Source of the DNA: an uncultured Lachnospiraceae bacterium
Lineage (GTDB): Bacteria > Bacillota > Clostridia > Lachnospirales > Lachnospiraceae
NCBI GenBank assembly: GCA_910588535.1
Contig: CAJUOO010000018.1
Coordinates: 1 to 49,590 of the forward strand
Length of the DNA: 49,590 nucleotides
Direction: 5' to 3'
Shown: positions 8,814 through 17,617 of the stretch, in pieces
Layout of the letters: the number at the start of each line of letters is the position of its first letter
How positions within the stretch are numbered: position 1 is the stretch's first letter
Program-made: the position numbers and the translations under genes
Notes under the pieces: model-generated
Told to the model about the DNA's origin: nothing
What the model saw: only the letters and a program-made list of their open reading frames with translations
Database searches by the model: none

Positions 8814-10569
8814 AATCATTCCCCTCTGCGCGGCTTTCACTCCCAACATATGGTAAATACAGCTTTTTTATCTCAAACTCACTGAGAAAAGAAAAGGGAA
8901 CCTGCAGCTTAATCCCCACTCCCGCCATCGTCAGTTCATAGAAATCTCTATAATTTGCCATATAGGCATCAATTGTAGACTTTGGGGGCAACGAGAAGTC
9001 AACGGACGTCTTACTCTCTTCCTCCTCACAGCTCTCTGGCTGTCTTCCAAAAATCCACAAAAGTTGTTGTATTTTCCCCTCACTTTTTAATAAAAGCTCC
9101 TCATATTCTTCCATAAGCTGCTGCCTTTCCTCATCCACCCATCCCAACTCCTGCTGTCGCAACTCAAAAAGGCTATATCTTCTGTGCACAGATGCTCTTT
9201 CCATTCTCTTTAAGTACATATGCTCTGCTTTATTAAGACTGTCATTCACCTGTCTAAGAGAACGATTCAACCTCTTTAACATCCTCTTTCTCTCACCGGC
9301 ATAATACCTCATAAAACTTGCCGCTACTATTATAATATAGAGAAAAACAGCAAGCCATGCCACTGCGCTGCCCTTCTTAACAGGGCCATCTGCACCGATC
9401 AGCATACCAAAGGCTATTCCTATTATACCCAAGCTCACACTGTCCTTTTTTAAAAGCAGAGAAAGACCACGCCTCGTCATTCTGCTGCGCATGCTTCGCT
9501 CCACATCTACAAGCCGTTCCTCCCCTTTCTCAAGCTGCTCTAAAAGCTTTGCATCCATTTGCTTCTCTCTAAAAAGCTCCTCCGCACATTTTTGTTTCTT
9601 TCTTGAAAGCTCACACATTCCCTCATTTGACAAGCGCTTCCCTGCCTGATCCTCATATTCAAAGTCCATCCTTACTGCCTGACCCAAAAAGCTGCTGCCC
9701 GGATTTTTAGAGAGTGCTCTAAGACGCTGTATGGCTTTTATATTTGTAAGGCGAAAACCCGCCAGCGCTGCTTCATTATCTTCCTGAACAAAAGGGAATT
9801 TCTCCATCTGAAAGAGAATAGCCCCCTCCACGCCCTGTGGCATAACCTCCCTCTCAGGAATATCTCGCACATAATTAACCCTCTCTCCGCAATCACCACG
9901 CTGCTTTTCCTGATAAAGCAATGTGGTCAGATATCTTCTTGTTCTATCCATATCTCCAATATACTTTGCCAGTTTCTCCTCATCCACCCACGGCCTAAGC
10001 TGATACAAAAAGCCAGCATCAAGCACTGCCTTAGGAAATTCATTTAATGCGAGAGTATATGCACTGCACAGAACCTGAAAAAGTATATACTCAGGAAGCT
10101 CAGGTTCCTTCTCTCCCACATCAAAAAGAAGGTACCTGTAACGGCTGCTCCGGCTGTCAGCAAAGCCAGAATACAAAAACCCTTCCTCTGGTGTATGAAA
10201 ATACTGCCCACAGCGCATCACCATGCAACAGATAAGCTCAGGCAAAGTGCGCATCACTTGGCGCCCATGCTTTTTTCTGCCGGCTTGTGTACATATCTCA
10301 AGAAATGCTTCTATATATTGAAAATTATCTTCATAGCTTTCATAGGGATTCTCGCACGCATATACCTGCCTGCAATCCAAAAATAGAATACGCCATTCAT
10401 CTATCATTCTCTTAAGCGGCAACGAGGCAAGTACACTGCAAAGCATGGAAGGCTCTTTTGGCTTCTCAATCAGAAATATCTCCTCAGAACATTCCATATG
10501 CTGATATAGATACCACAAGCTATCAAGCGAATACTGCTCGGAATCCTCATAGACAATATACGTGATCAT
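8800..10569 (-). CDS. Two-TM coiled-coil protein of the tubulin-like/VWA cluster, unknown function
   Basis: 589 residues with no family I can name. The first 300 residues look soluble and mixed alpha/beta. A charged helical stretch (about 315-372) with coiled-coil character leads into two transmembrane segments (about 377-393 and 402-421) joined by a short loop. A second coiled coil follows (about 425-500), then an acidic tail. Both ends would therefore face the same side, most simply the cytoplasm, with two helices hairpinned in the membrane. It overlaps the tubulin-like gene by four bases (ATGA junction) and the next gene by 14, so it is translationally coupled to both. A membrane adaptor for the tubulin-like filament is a reasonable guess, not shown. 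Confidence 0.75.
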   Translation of the reverse strand: MITYIVYEDSEQYSLDSLWYLYQHMECSEEIFLIEKPKEPSMLCSVLASLPLKRMIDEWRILFLDCRQVYACENPYESYEDNFQYIEAFLEICTQAGRKKHGRQVMRTLPELICCMVMRCGQYFHTPEEGFLYSGFADSRSSRYRYLLFDVGEKEPELPEYILFQVLCSAYTLALNEFPKAVLDAGFLYQLRPWVDEEKLAKYIGDMDRTRRYLTTLLYQEKQRGDCGERVNYVRDIPEREVMPQGVEGAILFQMEKFPFVQEDNEAALAGFRLTNIKAIQRLRALSKNPGSSFLGQAVRMDFEYEDQAGKRLSNEGMCELSRKKQKCAEELFREKQMDAKLLEQLEKGEERLVDVERSMRSRMTRRGLSLLLKKDSVSLGIIGIAFGMLIGADGPVKKGSAVAWLAVFLYIIIVAASFMRYYAGERKRMLKRLNRSLRQVNDSLNKAEHMYLKRMERASVHRRYSLFELRQQELGWVDEERQQLMEEYEELLLKSEGKIQQLLWIFGRQPESCEEEESKTSVDFSLPPKSTIDAYMANYRDFYELTMAGVGIKLQVPFSFLSEFEIKKLYLPYVGSESRAEGNDYEHK

Positions 10570-13500
10570 ACTATCTGCTGCTCCCTCTGACGTAATTCAA
10601 ATTTCAATTCCTCCAGCACTAACTGCTCCGAGGAACTCGCCGGCGTATATCCCTCCATTAGCTCCTTCGCCGCTCTCTCCTGCTTTCTAATATACTCTGC
10701 CACCCTCGCCTCATAGCGCGCCTCAAAGATGGAAAAATACTCTGTCAAAAGCTCCGCCCACGCATGGACAAAGGCTTTTATCTCCTTCCGCTGACGCTCC
10801 CTCTGTCTAACTGTGTTCATATAGGGCAGAAAAATACTTCCAATTAATTCTGTATGATTATATCTTTCCACAAAGATGCTGTGCTCTCCGCCCTCCTGTG
10901 CTCCCAACTCCTGAAAGAAAGCTTCAAATTCCTCTCGGCGCTCCCCGTTGATCGCATCCCGCTCTTCTCTAAAGTCCCTGAGAATCTCCATAACCTCCGC
11001 AAGGCTTCCAAAGTCCTCATGCTCAAACACCGCATTGACAAGCCGGTATTTTTTATTCTCCGTCTGCACTATTTTCCCCATCAGACAGCCATAGAGAAGT
11101 GCCATCCACTCCTCCTGCTCACGTTTTTTCTGTAGTGCGCTGCTCATCTCTGGCAATATCTCCGCCTTGTGCCAGCTTCTGTCCAGATGAGGCGTCAGGA
11201 TCTGACTGACATTCTGATTTAGATGCATCCGCCTTGTAATATCATCATACGCCCTATAGCAGTTCCCCGCTGTCCCATCTTGCCCTTCCTCCTTAAAAGC
11301 ATCCAAATGGTTGGCGTGCACGCCAAACAAGGACTGATAAAAACAGATGGTATATTTATCGATCGCCAAAGCCTCCGGCACCCCATTTCTACCCAAAAGC
11401 TCAGTCTCCACAATCTCTCTCTTCATCCCCTTTAATTCAAGCAGGCTCCTGTGAAAATAACTCTCCTTGATAATCTCCTTCTCTGGCACACCGGACACAT
11501 TTAAAAATGGCGCGGAAAGCTTGTCAGCACAGTAGTGGAGCATCCTCGCAATCTCAGGCCCTGCTGCAGCATCACTGCCATATTCAAAACGAACCTGTTT
11601 TTCTGACGCCGATATAATATCAATATCATACTGCTCCCCATATACCTGTTGAAACTGTTCCTTCCATTCTTTCATCAGGCTCTCCCACGCCGCCGCCTTG
11701 GCCTCCCACTTCTCTGCAGCTCCAAACATATATGTAGAAACACTGTCAAGTGCACCATAATAGCTTGGCACATCCGCTTTCATCTGAAGATGCGCACTCT
11801 CAAGATACTCTCTCTCATTGCACACCATCTTCACTCGCGTCCCCTCGCAGTGTGTCAGCTCAGAAAGCACAATCTGGATTTTCTCATCCAGTTGGCTCAA
11901 ACCTTTTCTATAATTGTCAAACATCTGCTCATATGCCTTATTCAGCCGTTCAATGCGCTCCATCCCCTCCATATAACAATAGTACAGCGCCTCATTCTTC
12001 ACCTGTCTTGCAGGAATTCCAGAAATGCCATTCACCTCATCTATCGTCTCAATGAGATCGCGCTTGCTTCCCGATTGTACACTTTCCTGTATTGTCAGCA
12101 GCTTATTCTTATCCACCTTAATTTCATTCTCAAGTAATGTTATCCTCTGTCTTAATGAATTTTGAACATTAGAAAGAAAATACCTCACGGCATTGGGATG
12201 CAGCACACTACCCGACAGGCCATGCAGCAGCCAATATTCTATGCTGTACTGCTCCTTCACCTCTTTTTTGAGAGAACGAAACCGAAACGCTTCACTGGCA
12301 AGCCTCTTTTTCTCCTTCAATGTCTGTTCACACTGCCGGATAAGCTCCGCATATTTCTTCATAAAAATATTCCGACAGCTATTCAAATGCCCTCGGCTAA
12401 AACTATCTGCAACCAGATTCTTAAAGCTTTTCTCCTTAAGAGTGCCTTGAAGAACCTTGAGACTTTTGTAAAGCACCGACATATCGCGCGTGATAACTGC
12501 ATCCATCTGCTCCATTACATATGTCTCAAGCTCAGCAAGATACATCTCCCACGCGAGCTTTCCTTCTTCCCTTCTCTCAAGGCTGTCCAAAATCCTCTGC
12601 GACAATGGCTTATCCGCGAGCCTCACCGTCTCGACATAAAACTCCCGCATAGGCTTCACTGGCTCGGTGACAATCCCCTGCTTCTCCTCTTTCATATGCT
12701 CCTCGACATATCGGTAATACTTCGTATCATAATAAAACCAATCATTCTCCATGGTATCCTTTGCCCAGCAAAGCGTCAGATATTCCTTAACCAACTCATA
12801 TGGATACTGTAGTCTCGCAACACCTATACTGCCAAAATGCCTGTATTTCTTCTCCTGTCCCATGCTCAGCATAATGGTAAGATGCTTAAACTTATTATCC
12901 TCCCAAGCCGTATTGCGCTCATTGATTGGACTGACATAAGGAAGATAGATGCAGTCCGCAATCATCTCCTTATAGCCGTTCAGCGAGCGAAGCCCCTCCG
13001 CACTGCCGCAATTATCATTAAACAGCCCAAAAAGAAAGGTAAAGTTATAAAGAGTCCCCTGAAACAGCTCATCCTCCGTCAGACGAAGAGCATCCTTTCT
13101 CTCCACAGTCCCAATATTAGACTGAATAAAATAGTCTAATTCTTTCACTGCTGCATAGGCATTGGAATACAGACTCATTCCCTCCACCTGATTGCCATTT
13201 CCATAATGCATCACAACATCCGGCATCATAAAAAAGCCATTCATATTGTAACCATTCTGCGGAAAATTCTTCTTCAAATATCCGGCAAGCCAGACGGCAA
13301 AGGGAAGTAAGAGCCCCGAACCCGTCCCGCCTGCCAGAGAGCTGACCAGAGCGATCCGCTGTGTCCTCGCCTCCGAATTTTGCTGCATATAGTGAAGCTC
13401 AAAAATCGTTTTTTCCAGCGGCTTAAGCATCTCCTGAGACATGGCATGTTCTAGGGCAAGGCGCGAGATAGCGCGAACCTGCCCCGCCCCGTCCGTCAGT

Positions 13501-13778
13501 GTTTTATTCATAAAAATTGTATTGTCGGGGTACCATTCCTCCTTTGCGAAGGAATTCATCTTCAGACATTGCTCCACTGTGATATTATTGGAGATCCGTA
13601 TGGTAAGCCCCGCAAAACCATTTCTTTTTCTCTCCTGAAGAGCATGTTCATCTGTATCGACCAAAATATACTTTATATTCGATGAAGCCATCCCGGACTC
13701 AGCCGCCTTCTTCTCCACCATGCCGACAATCTCAGAGCCTATGCCTCCCAGCCCGATAATTAATGTAGGTGCCGTCAT
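10566..13778 (-). CDS. Tubulin/FtsZ-like GTPase-domain protein (Tubulin_2 / FtsZl-type)
   Basis: The 1,070-residue protein opens with a Rossmann-type loop, LIIGLGGIGSEIVG (residues 6-19), and carries the tubulin/FtsZ signature as SSLAGGTGSGLLLP (146-159), the GGGTG(S/T)G loop that grips GTP phosphates. An acidic DTDEHAL (41-47) and SNAYAAVKELDYF (205-217) sit where tubulin-superfamily proteins contact nucleotide and ribose. Beyond about residue 330 it leaves the FtsZ pattern: a long helical, coiled-coil-rich extension ends in RKQERAAKELMEGY and an Arg/Glu-rich tail. It is three times the length of FtsZ and is not the cell-division gene. It overlaps the VWA gene by four bases. Makarova and Koonin (2010) proposed that such tubulin-like proteins work with VWA proteins in membrane remodelling. 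Filament formation here is inferred. Confidence 0.88.
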   Translation of the reverse strand: MTAPTLIIGLGGIGSEIVGMVEKKAAESGMASSNIKYILVDTDEHALQERKRNGFAGLTIRISNNITVEQCLKMNSFAKEEWYPDNTIFMNKTLTDGAGQVRAISRLALEHAMSQEMLKPLEKTIFELHYMQQNSEARTQRIALVSSLAGGTGSGLLLPFAVWLAGYLKKNFPQNGYNMNGFFMMPDVVMHYGNGNQVEGMSLYSNAYAAVKELDYFIQSNIGTVERKDALRLTEDELFQGTLYNFTFLFGLFNDNCGSAEGLRSLNGYKEMIADCIYLPYVSPINERNTAWEDNKFKHLTIMLSMGQEKKYRHFGSIGVARLQYPYELVKEYLTLCWAKDTMENDWFYYDTKYYRYVEEHMKEEKQGIVTEPVKPMREFYVETVRLADKPLSQRILDSLERREEGKLAWEMYLAELETYVMEQMDAVITRDMSVLYKSLKVLQGTLKEKSFKNLVADSFSRGHLNSCRNIFMKKYAELIRQCEQTLKEKKRLASEAFRFRSLKKEVKEQYSIEYWLLHGLSGSVLHPNAVRYFLSNVQNSLRQRITLLENEIKVDKNKLLTIQESVQSGSKRDLIETIDEVNGISGIPARQVKNEALYYCYMEGMERIERLNKAYEQMFDNYRKGLSQLDEKIQIVLSELTHCEGTRVKMVCNEREYLESAHLQMKADVPSYYGALDSVSTYMFGAAEKWEAKAAAWESLMKEWKEQFQQVYGEQYDIDIISASEKQVRFEYGSDAAAGPEIARMLHYCADKLSAPFLNVSGVPEKEIIKESYFHRSLLELKGMKREIVETELLGRNGVPEALAIDKYTICFYQSLFGVHANHLDAFKEEGQDGTAGNCYRAYDDITRRMHLNQNVSQILTPHLDRSWHKAEILPEMSSALQKKREQEEWMALLYGCLMGKIVQTENKKYRLVNAVFEHEDFGSLAEVMEILRDFREERDAINGERREEFEAFFQELGAQEGGEHSIFVERYNHTELIGSIFLPYMNTVRQRERQRKEIKAFVHAWAELLTEYFSIFEARYEARVAEYIRKQERAAKELMEGYTPASSSEQLVLEELKFELRQREQQIV

Positions 13779-16474
13779 CGCTTCTCATCCTCTCCTGTTA
13801 TTTGATTTCCCCTGAATACAATTGTATTCCAGAGTCCTGCAGAATCCATAAATTCAAATCGATCTGCCTTTGTCATAGCAGCATTCCCACGAAAAATATA
13901 TTTTCCATTGATGCGAAAAGCATCTTTTCTTGAAAATGCTGCCCAGTTCATCAGATAATATCTTCCGCCCTTCCGCCTTTTCTGTAGCTGCAGCTCTGGA
14001 CATTCAATCCCGTACATCTCCCTCTGTGCCTCCGACAACTGCAGCGTCATCCCTTTCGCCGGAAGCACCATCTGACGAAAGCTCTGGAATACACTTGGAC
14101 TTAATCGTATGCCAAGCTCTGAATCATTATTAAAATAAAGAACACAGAAAAAAAATGGAGAAAAGCATCTCCTAGTCAACAAATTAAAGATCAGATACAA
14201 CAAAAACAAAACCACTAACGCTGTGACAATATACAAGCATATTCTCAGAGCCAAGGGAGCCAAAATCACCTGAATCTCTCCCTTTAGAACTGCCGTGCAG
14301 GGCACCCCTCTTCTCGTATATGTGACCTCGCTGTGAATTGGTATTGTCTCTTTGCCATTATACAGCCAGTAGATACTAAGTCCCAATTTCTTTATAAACT
14401 GAAAAGTACCTTTTGCCTTACTTAGGTTCACATAGTGGCAACCCCCTGCAAGCGTGTGGAAACTCAATTTTTCAAGCTCACTCTCAGGAAGCTCCTCTCC
14501 ATCGCAAGTTATCAGGTAAGCAACTCCACCATGAATCACCTCTGACCGACTATATCGCCTTCCATCCACAAGTTCCGCCTCAAGCCTTGCCTCAACTGCC
14601 CTTAAATCTATCGCAATCTCCTGCTCCGCTCTGCTCTGTTCCTCTCCATCCGTCCGCCAGACCACAACACTACAGCGAACATCTCTATATGTATCAAAAT
14701 CCTGCGTGCTCGTCAGATAAGGATACAACATAAACTCATCTGTTGTGCCATCTACCTTTGCTATCTCCACAGAAATATGCGATTCCTCTGATCTCTTTCT
14801 CCCCTTGTAATCCACCGTGCAAGTGATCTCCAGCTTATCTGCCGTGCTGTCCCTAAGTGCTATTCTTTTACTTCCCATATTCTCAGAAAGTTTAATGCGG
14901 ATACCCGATGCCTCTCCATCCTTAATACTGTTCAAATTCATCTTATCATAATTTAAAAAATCTGGCACGCCAAGCACCTGCACGGCAAGAGGATAGATTC
15001 TCTCCCTGACTTTAAACCCCCTTGTCAACTCAATTGGCTCCTGAAGCGCAGCGCCCTCCACCTGTACAGCTAACTTTACTTCATCAGGATAAACTACATT
15101 CAAAAAAATAGTCTCTCCAAACTGACAGCTTCTTCCATTCACGCTCACAGAAAGCTCTTGCAAAAGCTGTGCATCTGTAGAAACCCGCTCACCAGAATCA
15201 GGATTCACCGGATAGACCGTCACCTCACAATCACCCTCAAGAAGCTCATTCTCTTCTACCAGCTTTCCATCCTGCTTCACCTCAAGCTCCACACCCAGAT
15301 CGAGCTGGTAGTATATATTTACTGACTCATTTGCTCTCACAGTAAGTGTTTTCTGATAGATACTTCCCTCGTGAATGGTACTCTTCCCTCCAAATGCCAC
15401 CATCTCCCCCTGAATTTCCTTAATCTGAAGATTCTCGGCAAAATCCAAATTGCCCCCATAAGATGGCTCTGTCTCGCTGGAATAGCTCTGGAAGCTCTTT
15501 CTTCTTCTGGTGACGAGCCCCGTCTGTGACCCGATTTCCTGTTCTAGCACTGCCACTTGAGATTTGAGATTCTGATTCTCAGAGCCCGTCTGTCGATTCT
15601 GGAAGGATACCGTATCCCCCTCCGACTGCATCAGGACAATCAGCTCCTTCACCGGAGCATCCACCCGTATCTCCCCATTCTCTCCTAGTGTGAGAGAATT
15701 TCTTCGATAAATAGAATCCGTCGCCTCCAAAATCTGTGTAAAAATACTGCCGCGTTGTGAACTGCCGCTCTTATCTGGCTCCACCTGTATTACCTTTCCA
15801 GCAATACTTGAATCAAGATTCAGTGTCTCTGGCGACTCCGCAATCGGGACATATAAGATCCCTATATCTGTTATCCCACGCAAAACCTGATTTAAGGTTC
15901 TCTCCCAGATATCCTTATTTTCACTATCTGTCAGAATAATAATCCAGCGCTCCCCCTCATAATTCTTAAGATGGGCAAGCGTATTCTCCACCCCTGCATA
16001 ATAAGTGTTTCCAAAGCTCTCCGAAGCTCTGTCAATATCCTTATCATCTGGTCCGCTGATTTCATAATAATGCACATTCTCCTGAGGCTGTGCTGCCTCA
16101 CGATTCTTGTCCATAGGAAATAGATACAGCCTGTCCTCTTCCTCCATCAGCGCAGAAAGTGCGCGGACAGCATAATCTGCCTCCACCCACCTTGTAATAT
16201 AATTATCAGCTTTGTCAAGCTCTTCTGTATCATTAAATGCCATGCTTCCTGAATTATCATATACAATGTCTATAATTCGCTCCTCTGCCTGCACAGACCA
16301 GACACTTGCAGGCAAAAAACCAAATACACACAAAAGAAGCACCCTCCATACAAACCTCATATGCCATACATTCCTTTCACTGAAAGCCTTACATAATCTT
16401 ATCACAACACAGAAAAAAAGTACAGAAAGAAATCCGCTTATCATCGGCACAAAAGCAGCGATCTCTTGTTTCAT
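13775..16474 (-). CDS. Surface VWA-domain protein with C-terminal TM anchor (tubulin-like cluster)
   Basis: First gene of the cluster. Numbered from the upstream ATG at 16504, a hydrophobic N-terminus ends in SVWSVQAEE (a good signal peptidase site), followed by a von Willebrand A domain (about 76-265) with an intact metal site: DNSGSM at 83-88, threonine in GNTYYAG, aspartate in ILTDSE at 190-195. A long beta-rich, Ig-like extracellular region follows, then one transmembrane helix (about 751-776) and a 130-residue cytoplasmic tail. The protein can thus link an outside ligand to the cytoplasmic tubulin-like protein. The start is uncertain. 16474 has AGGAG very close before it, giving an N-out first helix plus a second helix. 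16360 has AAAGGA 11 bases before it and gives a classic signal peptide. Confidence 0.85.
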   Translation of the reverse strand: MKQEIAAFVPMISGFLSVLFFCVVIRLCKAFSERNVWHMRFVWRVLLLCVFGFLPASVWSVQAEERIIDIVYDNSGSMAFNDTEELDKADNYITRWVEADYAVRALSALMEEEDRLYLFPMDKNREAAQPQENVHYYEISGPDDKDIDRASESFGNTYYAGVENTLAHLKNYEGERWIIILTDSENKDIWERTLNQVLRGITDIGILYVPIAESPETLNLDSSIAGKVIQVEPDKSGSSQRGSIFTQILEATDSIYRRNSLTLGENGEIRVDAPVKELIVLMQSEGDTVSFQNRQTGSENQNLKSQVAVLEQEIGSQTGLVTRRRKSFQSYSSETEPSYGGNLDFAENLQIKEIQGEMVAFGGKSTIHEGSIYQKTLTVRANESVNIYYQLDLGVELEVKQDGKLVEENELLEGDCEVTVYPVNPDSGERVSTDAQLLQELSVSVNGRSCQFGETIFLNVVYPDEVKLAVQVEGAALQEPIELTRGFKVRERIYPLAVQVLGVPDFLNYDKMNLNSIKDGEASGIRIKLSENMGSKRIALRDSTADKLEITCTVDYKGRKRSEESHISVEIAKVDGTTDEFMLYPYLTSTQDFDTYRDVRCSVVVWRTDGEEQSRAEQEIAIDLRAVEARLEAELVDGRRYSRSEVIHGGVAYLITCDGEELPESELEKLSFHTLAGGCHYVNLSKAKGTFQFIKKLGLSIYWLYNGKETIPIHSEVTYTRRGVPCTAVLKGEIQVILAPLALRICLYIVTALVVLFLLYLIFNLLTRRCFSPFFFCVLYFNNDSELGIRLSPSVFQSFRQMVLPAKGMTLQLSEAQREMYGIECPELQLQKRRKGGRYYLMNWAAFSRKDAFRINGKYIFRGNAAMTKADRFEFMDSAGLWNTIVFRGNQITGEDEKR

Positions 16475-16493
16475 GTCTCCTAGCCAAATTGAT

Positions 16494-16510
16494 TTTACAT
16501 ACATTTTACA
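16494..16510 (+). promoter_or_regulatory. Possible Pho box (two TTTTACA repeats, 11-base period)
   Basis: Upstream of pstS, TTTACA occurs at 16494-16499 and 16505-16510, exactly one helical turn apart, and each is preceded by an extra T. B. subtilis PhoP binds repeats of TT(A/C/T)A(C/T)A spaced about 11 bases apart. A weaker TTTGAT lies at 16527-16532 and a TATGCT -10-like box at 16543-16548 without a good -35, as expected of an activated promoter. The operon encodes its own PhoP/PhoR pair. Four repeats are usual and only two are clean, so this is tentative. Confidence 0.4.
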
Positions 16511-16588
16511 ATACCACGATATTGGATTTGATTTTCCTTCTGTATGCTATATATATCAAAAAATAAAATAGCAAAGGAGAGCTTTTAT

Positions 16589-17482
16589 ATGAAGGTTTCA
16601 AACAAGTGTACGATATTTATCTTTTTTGGCATTCTACTCTTATCTGTATTATCAGGATGTGGCAACACCAGCATAGACAATTCCTCTGCATTTGACCCGA
16701 CCAAAGAAATCCATGTGCTGACCCGCGAGGACGGATCGGGCACCCGCGGCGCATTTGTAGAACTGTTTGGAATTGAGCAGACGAACGACTTAGGGAAAAC
16801 CATCGACCATATGACAGACACTGCCGCTGTCACAAATTCCACCTCTGTCATGATGACCACCATCGCCGGAGACATATACTCTATCGGCTATAGTTCTCTT
16901 GGCGCAATGAATGAAACCATCAAATCCATTCCAATAGACGGCGTGGAAGCAACAATTGAAAACATCAAAAATGGCACTTACCGCATTGCCCGCACCTTTA
17001 ACATAGTGACAAAAGAGAATGTAAGTGACACCACTCAGGATTTTATTGACTTTGTAATGAGTGCGGACGGTCAGACAATTATTGAAGATCATGGATATAT
17101 CTCTGTATCCGGCACAGAGCCCTACAGCGGAGCAATGACTTCAGGTAAAATCGTGATATCGGGTTCCAGTTCTGTTACTCCGATTATGGAAAAGCTCAAG
17201 GAAGCCTATCTTGAGAAAAACCCCAGCATAACGATCGAGCTCCATCAAAGTGATTCCTCCACTGGTATATCAAACACGGTAGATGGCACCTGTGATATTG
17301 GTATAATTTCCCGTGAATTAAAGGATTCCGAAATGGATAAAGGATTGCGCGCAACCGCTATCGCAATGGACGGCATTACAATTATCGTAAATAACAACTG
17401 CCCTATCAATGGACTTACAAGTGAACAGATAAAAAATATCTTTATGGGCAACATAGTTTATTGGAGCGAAGCAGCACAATAA
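16589..17482 (+). CDS. pstS: Phosphate ABC transporter substrate-binding lipoprotein PstS
   Basis: A 297-residue phosphate-binding lipoprotein. The start at 16589 has AAAGGAGAG six bases upstream and gives a lipoprotein signal ending LLSVLSGCGN. Phosphate-loop motifs are present: LTREDGSGTRGAF near the N-terminus and SGSSSVTPIMEKL in the second half. Their order is the reverse of E. coli PstS, where the SSG-type loop comes first and the DGSGT loop second. The same order is, as I recall, common in Lachnospiraceae and clostridial PstS proteins. The end at NIVYWSEAAQ is therefore the natural C-terminus, not a truncation. It delivers phosphate to PstCA outside the membrane and heads the pst-pho operon. 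Confidence 0.93.
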   Translation: MKVSNKCTIFIFFGILLLSVLSGCGNTSIDNSSAFDPTKEIHVLTREDGSGTRGAFVELFGIEQTNDLGKTIDHMTDTAAVTNSTSVMMTTIAGDIYSIGYSSLGAMNETIKSIPIDGVEATIENIKNGTYRIARTFNIVTKENVSDTTQDFIDFVMSADGQTIIEDHGYISVSGTEPYSGAMTSGKIVISGSSSVTPIMEKLKEAYLEKNPSITIELHQSDSSTGISNTVDGTCDIGIISRELKDSEMDKGLRATAIAMDGITIIVNNNCPINGLTSEQIKNIFMGNIVYWSEAAQ

Positions 17483-17552
17483 AATCTACATGTGGCGGCA
17501 GGTGTCTCGATAACCCGCATAAGGAAGGATCGAAACAATAAAATCTGCACGT
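17476..17552 (+). repeat. 18-base direct repeat in the pstS-pstC gap
   Basis: ACAATAAAATCTACATGT at 17476-17493, which spans the pstS stop, recurs as ACAATAAAATCTGCACGT at 17535-17552 with two differences. It lies in the 135-base gap before pstC. The gap otherwise shows a weak AT hairpin near 17581-17602 and no reading frame. It may be a small duplication of the pstS 3' end or an RNA-processing region that sets a higher level of PstS than of the permease. Confidence 0.4.
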
Positions 17553-17617
17553 ACACATTTGTCAACTCAATGCATTAAAGTTTATTGAATCTCATTGAAT
17601 AAGAAAGGAATATACAT

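Noticed and set aside
12162..12812. 216-codon open frame on the plus strand
   Set aside because: Antisense to the tubulin-like gene; no start signal and no motif.
10566..13778. Reading the tubulin-like gene as the cell-division gene ftsZ
   Set aside because: Three times too long, no FtsZ C-terminal tail, and not in a division cluster.
16589..17482. Suspected C-terminal truncation of PstS
   Set aside because: Both phosphate-binding lobes are present; the order is simply permuted.
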